Below, piece after piece: positions 15,820 to 23,075 of a stretch of 64,000 nucleotides of DNA. Below the pieces are notes generated by a model. It was not told the origin of the DNA. It did no database searches and saw only the letters and a list, made by a program, of their open reading frames with translations. Every line of letters begins with the position of its first letter. Position 1 is the first letter of the stretch. The stretch covers positions 4,033,501 through 4,097,500 of the forward strand of contig CP000699.1 of NCBI GenBank assembly GCA_000016765.1, read 5' to 3'. Position numbers and translations under genes: made by a program. This stretch comes from Rhizorhabdus wittichii RW1 (GTDB lineage: Bacteria > Pseudomonadota > Alphaproteobacteria > Sphingomonadales > Sphingomonadaceae).

Positions 15820-16722
15820 GTGCCTTCCCCGATCATCCCTCTGTTCGCGGAAAGACCGCCTCATCCCTCCGTCCCGCTCGGTCGCAGGCCGGCCGGCGCG
15901 CGCAGCGAAGGTCAAGGGCGGCCCCCGGCCGGCGCTTCGCGCGCACCCTTTACCGGAGCGAGCACGCTGGCAGGCTGGTGGCGGAGCGGGGGCGGGTCGG
16001 CCGCCATGCTCGCGGTCCTGCTGCTGCTCGCGCCGGGCGCTGCGCCCGTTCCCGCGCTGGCGCAGGACGCGCCGCCCGAGCGATCGGCCGCGCGCCATCC
16101 CTATGCCGCCCATGTCGCCGACGCGGCCCGGCGCTTCGGCATCCCCGAACGCTGGATATGGGCGGTCATGCGCGTCGAGAGCAACGGCGATGTTCGCGCC
16201 GTCTCGACGGCCGGGGCGATGGGCCTGATGCAGATCATGCCCGGCACCTGGGCGGGCCTCCACGCGCGCCATCGCCTCGGGTCCGATCCGTTCGATCCGC
16301 GCGACAACATCATGGCGGGCGCGGCCTATCTGCGCGCGATGCACGACCGCTACGGCAACGTGACGGCGATGCTGGCGGCCTATAATGCGGGGCCGGGCCG
16401 CTACGACGAATATCTGTCGCGCGGCCGTCCGCTGCCCGCCGAGACCCGCGCCTATCTCACAAAGCTGGCGTCGATCACCGGCGGTTCGGACGACACTCAG
16501 CTTGCCGTCGCGCCACCATCCGATCCCTTCGCCTGGCGTCGCGCCGCGCTGTTCGCGGTGCGGCCGGGCGCGCTGTCGCCTGCGCCGCCGTCCGCCGATC
16601 GCACGGCATCCGAGGTGCCGCCGGAACGACCGGCCGACGACCGCGCCGAGCTTGTCATGGCCGATGCCGCGCCGCCCTCCAACGGCCTGTTCGTCCCGCT
16701 TTCCGGGCGGCCTCCGCCGTGA
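15820..16722 (+). CDS. Lytic transglycosylase (TrbN/VirB1-like)
   Basis: A 300-residue protein if GTG 15820 is the start; ATG 16006 (residue 63), just before a short hydrophobic stretch LAVLLLLAPGAAPVPALAQ, is the alternative. A transmembrane or signal segment with an ALAQ-D cleavage site lies at residues 62-83. The SLT goose-lysozyme domain follows (95-210): catalytic Glu in MRVESNGD, GAMGLMQIMPGTW, NIMAGAAYLRAM and AAYNAGPGRYDEY. The C-terminus is proline-rich and disordered. It cuts peptidoglycan locally to let the type IV apparatus through the wall. It follows DUF736 by 3 bases and precedes the candidate oriT. Confidence 0.87.
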   Translation: MPSPIIPLFAERPPHPSVPLGRRPAGARSEGQGRPPAGASRAPFTGASTLAGWWRSGGGSAAMLAVLLLLAPGAAPVPALAQDAPPERSAARHPYAAHVADAARRFGIPERWIWAVMRVESNGDVRAVSTAGAMGLMQIMPGTWAGLHARHRLGSDPFDPRDNIMAGAAYLRAMHDRYGNVTAMLAAYNAGPGRYDEYLSRGRPLPAETRAYLTKLASITGGSDDTQLAVAPPSDPFAWRRAALFAVRPGALSPAPPSADRTASEVPPERPADDRAELVMADAAPPSNGLFVPLSGRPPP

Positions 16723-16825
16723 GCGGCTCTCGCGCTCTCTGGCGGGTTTCGGCGCAGGCTTTCGCAGCGCCGGAAGGGAGCAGGGCTGTCTTTCGGAAGG
16801 GGGAAGGTCGAGGGCAAGATAAAGG

Positions 16826-16970
16826 GCGGCAATGTGCGGAGCCCTTGCGCCTCGGTTGTGGCCTTGATTCTCAAGGCTTTCGGGCATTGCTGCGCAATGT
16901 GTGCGGAAATCCCGCACTGTGCGGCGCTGGCTGGAAACCAGCAGCGCGCAGGGTTTGCCGCACATTGCGG
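16826..16970. other. Candidate origin of transfer (oriT) upstream of the relaxase
   Basis: The 260 bases before the relaxase start hold dense dyad symmetry: GCAATGTGCGG (16829-16839) and its inverted copy CCGCACATTGC (16958-16968), a related GCAATGTGTGCGG at 16894, a palindrome CCGCACTGTGCGG (16912-16924), and a stem GCGCTGGCTGG/CCAGCAGCGC with a GAAA-like tip (16924-16947). Inverted repeats immediately next to the relaxase gene are the usual oriT layout. The nick site cannot be read directly. Confidence 0.6.
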
Positions 16971-16981
16971 CCTGTCCCGGC

Positions 16982-18712
16982 ATGAGCCGCGACGACGATT
17001 TCCGCCTCCGGCCAGGCCGTATCCGCTCGCGCGGTAGCCAGCGGGCGCTGCCGATCATCGTCCAGGCACTCGCCGCCGCGCAGCGGGCCGGCGGCCATGT
17101 CTCGCGCCGCGGCCGGATCGTCGCGCCGGGCCGCTCGACCTTCGGCCGGGGCCGCGTGGCGAGCGTCCGCGCAACCCACCGGCTCGGCCACCGATCGCGC
17201 CAGGTCATCGTCAAGGCGCGCGTGGTCCGGCATGGCGGCCGCGCCTCGCTCGCGGCTCATCTCAACTATCTGCAACGCGATGGCGTCACCCGCGACGGCG
17301 AGCGGGGCGTGCTGTTCGGCGCCGAGGCCGAGGGTCTCGACCGCAACGAGTTCGCAACGGTGTGCGAGAACGACCGCCACCACTTCCGCTTCATCGTCTC
17401 GCCCGAGGATGCGCCCCAGATGGGCGACCTCAAGGGCTTCACCCGCGAGCTGATGACGCGCATGGAAAAGGATCTCGGCACCCGCCTGGACTGGCGGGCC
17501 GTCGAGCATTGGAACACCGACAATCCCCACGTCCACATCATAGTGCGCGGCGTCGGCGAGGACGGGCAGAACCTCGTCATCTCGCGCGACTATATCCGCG
17601 AGGGGATGCGGGCGCAGGCGCGCGAGATCGTCACCCAGGAACTCGGCCCGCGCACCGACCTTGAAATCCGGCAATCGCTGGAGCGGCAGGTCGAAGCCGA
17701 GCGCTGGACCGAGATCGACCGCGACCTTTCGCGGACCATGCAGCGCAACGGCCTGATCGACATGGCGCCCGAGCCCGGCGTCCGGCCGGACGGCGACCAT
17801 GTGCTGAGGATGGGACGGCTGCGCAAGCTGGAGCGGCTCGGCCTCGCCAGCGAGATCGCGCCCGGCCAGTGGACGCTGGCCGGCGATGCCCAGGCGGCGC
17901 TGCGCGAACTCGGCGAGCGCGACGACATCATCAAACGGATGCACAAGGCGATGAGCGACCGCGGCATCGACCGGGGCGCCGGCAGCTATGTCCTCGACAC
18001 CGATCCCGCTCAGCCCGTTGTCGGCCGGCTGGTCGATCGCGGCCTGCATGACGAGCTGACCGGCAAAGCCTATGCGATCGTGGACGGGATCGACGGGCGC
18101 ACCCACCATGTCCAGCTTCCCGACATCGAGGCGACCGGCGATTGCCGGCCGGGCGCGATCGTCGAGCTGCGCCGCTTCGAGGACCGGAAAGGCCGGCAGC
18201 GGGTGGCGCTCGCCGTGCGCTCCGACATGGACCTTGAGGCGCAGGTCCGCGCGCCGGGGGCGACCTGGCTCGACCGGCGCAACCTCGCGAGCGACGGCCA
18301 TGATCTCGGCGGCGGCTTCGGGACCGAGGTGCGCGCCGCGATGGAGGCCCGCGCCGAGCATCTCGCCGACGAGGGGCTCGCGCGGCGGCAGGGACAGCGG
18401 ATCATCTTCGCGCGCAATCTGCTCGACACGCTCCGCCGCCGCGAGCTGGACGCGGCCGCCAAGGATTTGTCGGCCGAGATCGGCCTGCCGCACGCGCCGT
18501 CCAAGGCCGGGGAGTATGTCGCGGGCACGGTGCGCCAGCGGATCACGCTCGCCTCGGGGCGCTTCGCGATGATCGACAACGGCCTGAGCTTCCAGCTCGT
18601 GCCCTGGTCGCCCTCGCTCGATCGGCAGATCGGCAAGCACATCTCCGGCGTCATGCGCGCGGGCGGGGGCGTCGATTGGTCGTTCGGACGCGGCCGGGGG
18701 CTGGGCCTGTAG
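16982..18712 (+). CDS. Relaxase/mobilisation nuclease with DUF3363-type C-terminus (VirD2/RlxS-like)
   Basis: A 576-residue relaxase starting at ATG 16982; the frame is open further upstream across the candidate oriT but without a good start. The nuclease domain covers residues 70-260: active-site tyrosine candidate Y96 in AHLNYLQRDG, H133/H134 in RHHFRFIVSPED, and the metal-binding HVHIIVRG at 183-190. The C-terminal ~300 residues match the DUF3363-type region of Tn4371-like ICE relaxases, ending in RGLGL. It nicks oriT, stays bound to the 5' end and is carried into the recipient by TraG and the Trb channel. Confidence 0.9.
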   Translation: MSRDDDFRLRPGRIRSRGSQRALPIIVQALAAAQRAGGHVSRRGRIVAPGRSTFGRGRVASVRATHRLGHRSRQVIVKARVVRHGGRASLAAHLNYLQRDGVTRDGERGVLFGAEAEGLDRNEFATVCENDRHHFRFIVSPEDAPQMGDLKGFTRELMTRMEKDLGTRLDWRAVEHWNTDNPHVHIIVRGVGEDGQNLVISRDYIREGMRAQAREIVTQELGPRTDLEIRQSLERQVEAERWTEIDRDLSRTMQRNGLIDMAPEPGVRPDGDHVLRMGRLRKLERLGLASEIAPGQWTLAGDAQAALRELGERDDIIKRMHKAMSDRGIDRGAGSYVLDTDPAQPVVGRLVDRGLHDELTGKAYAIVDGIDGRTHHVQLPDIEATGDCRPGAIVELRRFEDRKGRQRVALAVRSDMDLEAQVRAPGATWLDRRNLASDGHDLGGGFGTEVRAAMEARAEHLADEGLARRQGQRIIFARNLLDTLRRRELDAAAKDLSAEIGLPHAPSKAGEYVAGTVRQRITLASGRFAMIDNGLSFQLVPWSPSLDRQIGKHISGVMRAGGGVDWSFGRGRGLGL

Positions 18713-18788
18713 GACGGATCACAGAGATTCGGGCGGTGGTCCGGCTATCGAGTGAATATCTGTCCAATAACGTCGATCACCCTGAGAA

Positions 18789-18834
18789 TATAATCGGCCA
18801 AACTACGCTACTCCCTGTCTTTCTACGCTAGACT
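18789..18834 (+). promoter_or_regulatory. traG promoter with 33-nt control element, copy 1
   Basis: TATAAT (18789-18794) is an ideal -10 box in an AT-rich gap before traG; no good -35 is seen. The element at 18802-18834 contains CTACGCTA twice, exactly 20 bases apart (18803 and 18823), and matches the element at 21343-21375 in 27 of 33 positions, including the unbroken TGTCTTTCTACGC. Its position just after the -10 box fits a repressor site. Confidence 0.65.
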
Positions 18835-18891
18835 TTCCTCCATAATAACAGTGACTTGATTTGGTGCCCAGCACGCATCGACTTCGATGCC

Positions 18892-20922
18892 ATGTCGGCA
18901 ACCAAAATCCTTTGGGGTCAGGTCTTCGCGGTCTTCCTGATCGTGCTCGCCGCCCTGTGGACCGCGACGCAATGGACCGCCGCGGCGCTCGCCTATCAGC
19001 CCGAGCTTGGGGCGCCCTGGTTCATGCTCGGCGACTGGCCGATCTATCCGCCGCCGGCCTTCTTCTGGTGGTGGTTCTCGTTCGACGCCTACGCGCCGGA
19101 GATATTCGAGACGGGCGCGTTCATCGCCGTGTCGGGCGGGTTCGCCGCGATCGTCGTCGCCATCGGCATGTCGGTATGGCGCGCGCGCGAGCTGAAGAAC
19201 GCCGAGACCTACGGCTCGGCGCGCTGGGCGACGCGCGGGGAGATCGCCGCCGCCGGGCTGCTCGGGCCGAACGGCCTCATGCTCGGCCGGCTCGGGCGCG
19301 ACTACCTGCGCCACGACGGCCCCGAGCATGTGCTGTGCTTCGCGCCGACCCGGAGCGGCAAGGGCGTCGGCCTCGTTGTGCCGACGCTGCTCACCTGGCC
19401 GGGCTCGGCCATCGTGCATGACATCAAAGGCGAGAACTGGCAGCTCACCGCCGGCTTTCGCGCCCGGCACGCGCGGGTGCTGCTGTTCGATCCGACCAAC
19501 GGCGCGTCGGCCGCCTACAACCCTCTGCTCGAAATCCGCAAGGGCGCCTGGGAAGTGCGCGACGTGCAGAACGTCGCCGACGTGCTGGTGGACCCGGAAG
19601 GCTCGCTGGAGAAGCGAAACCACTGGGAGAAGACCTCCCACGCCTTGCTGGTCGGCACGATCCTCCATGTCCTCTACGCCGAGGCCGACAAGACGCTGGC
19701 GGGTGTCGCCGCCTTCCTGTCCGATCCCCGCCGCCCGATCGAAAGCACCCTATGGGCGATGATGACGACGCCGCATTTGGGCGAGGCGGGCGTCCATCCC
19801 GTCGTCGCTTCGGCCGCGCGCGAGCTGCTCAACAAATCGGCCAACGAACGATCGGGCGTGCTCTCGACCGCCATGTCGTTCCTCGGCCTCTATCGCGATC
19901 CCGTCGTCGCGCAGGTCACGCGCACCTGCGAGTGGCGGATCAAGGATCTGGTCGAGGGCGAGCTGCCGGTGACGCTCTACCTCGTCGTGCCGCCGTCCGA
20001 CATCTCGCGCACCAAGCCGCTCATCCGCCTCATCCTCAACCAGATCGGCCGCCGTCTCACCGAAGACCTGAAGGCGCGGCAGTCGCGCCACCGGCTGCTC
20101 TTGATGCTCGACGAGTTTCCCGCGCTGGGGCGGCTCGACTTCTTCGAGAGCGCGCTGGCCTTCATGGCCGGCTACGGCATCCAGAGCTTCCTCATCGCCC
20201 AGAGCCTCAATCAGATCGAGAAGGCTTACGGGCCGAACAACGCGATCCTCGACAACTGCCATGTGCGCGTGTCGTTCGCCACCAACGACGAACGCACCGC
20301 CAAACGCATCTCGGACGCGCTCGGGACCGCCACCGAAATGCGCGCGATGAAGAACTACGCCGGCCACCGGCTCTCGCCCTGGCTCGGGCATCTGATGGTC
20401 TCGCGCTCCGAGACGGCGCGGCAGCTCCTCACGCCCGGCGAAATCATGCAGCTCCCGCCCGACGACGAGATCGTCATGGTCGCGGGCATCCCACCGATCC
20501 GGGCGAAGAAGGTCCGCTACTTCAAGGACCGGCGGTTCACGCAGCGGGTGACGTCGCCGCCCGACAGCAATGTCGGCGGCGGCCCGCCGCGTCCCGACGA
20601 CTGGAGCGGACTGGCGCCGATCGAGGCGCCGCCGATGCCCGAGCCGATCGAGCATGAATCTCCCAAGAAGCCGAAGAAGAAAAAGGCCGCCAGGAAGGCG
20701 GATGCCGAGGACGATGCCGCCAACGCGGACCTGCGCCGCGAGCCGGCGCTGGAGCGCCATATCGACATCGCGCCGACGCCCCGGCCGGCGCCCGCCAACG
20801 AGTTCGAGCTGGACGAGCCGGACCCCGATAGCGACGCGGCGCGGCAGGCGACGGTGCGCCGCCAGATGCAGCGCGTGGCCCGGCAGGCGTCGCTCGATCC
20901 CGACGACGGCATCGAGCTATGA
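18892..20922 (+). CDS. traG: Type IV coupling protein TraG/VirD4
   Basis: A 676-residue coupling ATPase. ATG 18892 is chosen; a TTG 12 codons upstream is possible and neither has a strong ribosome site. Two transmembrane segments lie at residues 9-34 and 73-96, anchoring it in the inner membrane. Walker A is APTRSGKG (151-158) and Walker B is LMLDEFPALG with D407/E408. The C-terminal 130 residues are charged and disordered, a feature of substrate-recruiting tails. It brings the relaxosome to the Trb channel. It is separated from the relaxase by a promoter region and overlaps the next gene by 4 bases. Confidence 0.92.
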   Translation: MSATKILWGQVFAVFLIVLAALWTATQWTAAALAYQPELGAPWFMLGDWPIYPPPAFFWWWFSFDAYAPEIFETGAFIAVSGGFAAIVVAIGMSVWRARELKNAETYGSARWATRGEIAAAGLLGPNGLMLGRLGRDYLRHDGPEHVLCFAPTRSGKGVGLVVPTLLTWPGSAIVHDIKGENWQLTAGFRARHARVLLFDPTNGASAAYNPLLEIRKGAWEVRDVQNVADVLVDPEGSLEKRNHWEKTSHALLVGTILHVLYAEADKTLAGVAAFLSDPRRPIESTLWAMMTTPHLGEAGVHPVVASAARELLNKSANERSGVLSTAMSFLGLYRDPVVAQVTRTCEWRIKDLVEGELPVTLYLVVPPSDISRTKPLIRLILNQIGRRLTEDLKARQSRHRLLLMLDEFPALGRLDFFESALAFMAGYGIQSFLIAQSLNQIEKAYGPNNAILDNCHVRVSFATNDERTAKRISDALGTATEMRAMKNYAGHRLSPWLGHLMVSRSETARQLLTPGEIMQLPPDDEIVMVAGIPPIRAKKVRYFKDRRFTQRVTSPPDSNVGGGPPRPDDWSGLAPIEAPPMPEPIEHESPKKPKKKKAARKADAEDDAANADLRREPALERHIDIAPTPRPAPANEFELDEPDPDSDAARQATVRRQMQRVARQASLDPDDGIEL

Positions 20923-21338
20923 GCACCAAGACTCCGCTGTCGGTCTATCTCGACCCCGAGCTGATGCGCGCGCTCGCCGCCTATGCCGACCGCAGGGACA
21001 AATCCCGCTCGCTGATCGCCGAGGCGGCCATCGCATCCTTCCTGTCGCCCGACGCCGATGAGCAGCGCGAGGCCGCCATCGCCAAGCGCCTCGACAAGCT
21101 GGACCGCCGCATCACCCGAATGGAGCGCGACACGGGGATCGGCGTCGAGATGATCGCGCTGTTCGTGCGCTTCTGGCTGTCGAACACCCCGCCGCCGCCC
21201 GAGAGCGAGCGGGCCGCGATGCGCCGGCAAGGCGGCGACCGCTACGACGCCTTCATGGATGCGCTCGGCCGCCGACTCGCGAAGGGGCCGAAGGTCAGAC
21301 AAGAAATCGGTGAGGACTTTGGCGGCCAAGAAGAATGA
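20919..21338 (+). CDS. Ribbon-helix-helix (CopG-type) protein
   Basis: A 139-residue protein coupled to traG by a 4-base overlap. The N-terminal 45 residues are a ribbon-helix-helix motif: LSVYLDPELMRALAAYADRRDKSRSLIAEAAI. A coiled region follows (EAAIAKRLDKLDRRITRMERDTG), then a helix with some hydrophobicity (EMIALFVRFWLS). Proteins in this place of Tn4371-like ICEs are annotated as CopG-family regulators or relaxosome accessory proteins. It may bind oriT or the 33-nt element that follows its own gene. Confidence 0.8.
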   Translation: MSTKTPLSVYLDPELMRALAAYADRRDKSRSLIAEAAIASFLSPDADEQREAAIAKRLDKLDRRITRMERDTGIGVEMIALFVRFWLSNTPPPPESERAAMRRQGGDRYDAFMDALGRRLAKGPKVRQEIGEDFGGQEE

Positions 21339-21342
21339 GCTG

Positions 21343-21375
21343 ACTACGCCAGTTATTGTCTTTCTACGCCAGACT
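21343..21375 (+). promoter_or_regulatory. 33-nt control element, copy 2, upstream of trbB
   Basis: Matches the element before traG in 27 of 33 positions. CTACGCCA occurs twice, exactly 20 bases apart (21344 and 21364). It begins 5 bases after the ribbon-helix-helix gene and lies about 100 bases before trbB. No clear -10 box is seen. Confidence 0.6.
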
Positions 21376-21428
21376 ACGACGACCACATTTACTTGTTGAA
21401 GGACGGTCTTTTCTGTCTCTCTTGATGT

Positions 21429-21480
21429 GCCCCTGACGCCGGGCGGCGGTTCGCCTGGCCCTCATCAGGGGCTTTTTCTT
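21429..21480 (+). terminator. Terminator or attenuator hairpin directly before trbB
   Basis: GCCCCTGA pairs with TCAGGGGC; inside, GCCGGGCG pairs with CGCCTGGC (one G-T pair). TTTTTCTT follows, the full form of an intrinsic terminator. The T-tract runs into the TTG used as the trbB start, so this may regulate entry into the trb operon. Confidence 0.75.
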
Positions 21481-22465
21481 GTCCATCCAACCGATCCGTT
21501 CCTTGGGGGAAACACGCGGCGCACGGATGCTGCGCACGGCGCTGGGGCCGTCGATCGCGGCCTGGCTCGACGATCCCGCCGTGATCGAGGTGATGCTGAA
21601 CCCGGACGGACGGCTCTGGGTCGATCGGCTCGGCGAAGGCATCAGCGACACCGGCATGACGCTGGCCGCCGCGGACGGCGAGCGCATCATCCGTCTGGTC
21701 GCGCACCATGTAGGCGTCGAGGTTCACGCCCGATCCCCGCGTGTCTCGGCCGAGCTGCCCGAAGGAGGGGAGCGGTTCGAGGGGTTGCTGCCCCCCGTCG
21801 TCGCCGCGCCCGCCTTCGCGATCCGCAAGCCGGCCGTCGCCGTCTTCACGCTCGACGACTACGCCGCGGCCGGGATCATGTCGCCGGCCGAGGCCGCGGC
21901 GCTGCGCGATGGCGTGCAGACACGCGCCAATATCCTTGTCGCGGGCGGGACCGGCAGCGGCAAGACCACGCTGGTCAACGCGCTCCTCGCCGAAGTCGCC
22001 AAGACCACCGACCGCATCGTCCTGATCGAAGACACGCGCGAGCTTCAGTGCGCCGCGCCGAACCTCGTCGCCATGCGGACCAAGGATGGCGTCGTCACGC
22101 TGTCCGATCTCGTGCGGTCCAGCCTGCGGCTGCGCCCCGACCGCATCCCCATCGGCGAGGTGCGCGGCGCCGAGGCGCTCGATCTCCTCAAAGCCTGGGG
22201 CACCGGCCACCCCGGCGGCATCGGCACCATCCACGCCGGGACCGCGCTCGGCGCGCTGCGCCGCATGGAGCAGCTCATCCAGGAGGCCGTGGTCACGGTC
22301 CCCCGCGCGCTGCTGGCCGAGACCATCGACCTGATCGCGGTGCTGGTCCGCGACGGACACGGCCGCCGCCTCGCCGAGCTGGCCCGCGTCGAGGGGATCG
22401 ACGCCGCGACCGGCGATTACCGCCTGACCCCCCTCGCACCCCCCAACCTCGGAGACGCACCATGA
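21479..22465 (+). CDS. trbB: TrbB conjugal transfer ATPase (VirB11-like)
   Basis: A 328-residue P-type ATPase of the VirB11/secretion-ATPase family, which powers pilus assembly from the cytoplasmic face. TTG 21479 gives the longest protein; ATG 21527 (MLRTALGPS) is an alternative with a weaker upstream GGGGGAAA. Walker A is GGTGSGKTT (156-164), followed by the Asp box LIEDTREL, Walker [10 protein letters not shown], and His box [12 protein letters not shown]. It opens an uninterrupted trb operon and overlaps trbC by 4 bases. The terminator-like hairpin immediately upstream is unusual. Confidence 0.92.
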   Translation: MSIQPIRSLGETRGARMLRTALGPSIAAWLDDPAVIEVMLNPDGRLWVDRLGEGISDTGMTLAAADGERIIRLVAHHVGVEVHARSPRVSAELPEGGERFEGLLPPVVAAPAFAIRKPAVAVFTLDDYAAAGIMSPAEAAALRDGVQTRANILVAGGTGSGKTTLVNALLAEVAKTTDRIVLIEDTRELQCAAPNLVAMRTKDGVVTLSDLVRSSLRLRPDRIPIGEVRGAEALDLLKAWGTGHPGGIGTIHAGTALGALRRMEQLIQEAVVTVPRALLAETIDLIAVLVRDGHGRRLAELARVEGIDAATGDYRLTPLAPPNLGDAP

Positions 22466-22797
22466 TCCATGCCCTTCGGCATGGCGCACGCCGCGCCATG
22501 CTCGCCGCCACCGCCAGCGTCATCGCGCTGACCATCTCGGCACCCGCCCATGCGGGCGGATCGTCGATGCCGTGGGAAGCCCCGCTGCAATCCATCCTCG
22601 AAAGCATCGAGGGGCCGGTCGCGAAAATCATCGCGGTCATCATCATCATCGTCACCGGCCTGACCCTGGCGTTCGGCGACACCTCGGGCGGCTTTCGCCG
22701 GCTGATCCAGATCGTCTTCGGCCTGTCGATCGCCTTCGCCGCGTCGAGCTTCTTCCTGTCGTTCTTCTCGTTCGGCGGGGGGCTCGTCGTCGCATGA
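22462..22797 (+). CDS. trbC: TrbC pilin subunit
   Basis: A 111-residue prepilin of the VirB2/TrbC family. A long signal peptide ends at APAHAGG near residue 31. Two hydrophobic segments follow (PVAKIIAVIIIIVTGLTLAFG and RLIQIVFGLSIAFAASSFFLSFF), the standard pilin topology. After signal removal the subunit is expected to be trimmed and cyclised by TraF (encoded at 14925). Its ATG overlaps the trbB stop and its stop overlaps trbD. Confidence 0.9.
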   Translation: MIHALRHGARRAMLAATASVIALTISAPAHAGGSSMPWEAPLQSILESIEGPVAKIIAVIIIIVTGLTLAFGDTSGGFRRLIQIVFGLSIAFAASSFFLSFFSFGGGLVVA

Positions 22798-23075
22798 CGG
22801 GCGCGGCCGATCCCGTCGAGCCGATCGCCGGCTATTTCGCGCCGGTCCATCGGGCGCTGACCGAGCCGATCCTGCTCGGCGGCGCCCCGCGCTCGCTGGC
22901 GATCGTCAACGGCACGCTGGCGGGCGCGATCGGCCTCGGCCTGCGGCTCTGGATCGCCGGACTGGCGATTTGGGCCATCGGCCATGCGCTCTCCGTATGG
23001 GCCGCGCGGCGCGATCCGCAGTTCGTGGACGTGGCCCGCCGGCACCTCCGCTATCCGGCGTGGATGCGGCCATGA
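22794..23075 (+). CDS. trbD: TrbD (VirB3-like) inner-membrane protein
   Basis: A 93-residue protein. The pattern PIAGYFAPVHRALTEPILLGGAPRSLAIVNGTLAGAIG is typical of TrbD/VirB3, with a pair of hydrophobic segments at residues 37-67. It helps pilus assembly together with TrbE and overlaps trbE by 4 bases. The start at ATG 22794 overlaps the trbC stop. Confidence 0.9.
   Translation: MTGAADPVEPIAGYFAPVHRALTEPILLGGAPRSLAIVNGTLAGAIGLGLRLWIAGLAIWAIGHALSVWAARRDPQFVDVARRHLRYPAWMRP

Noticed and set aside
16871-18640. 589-codon minus-strand open frame
   Set aside because: Antisense to the relaxase, which has all catalytic motifs.
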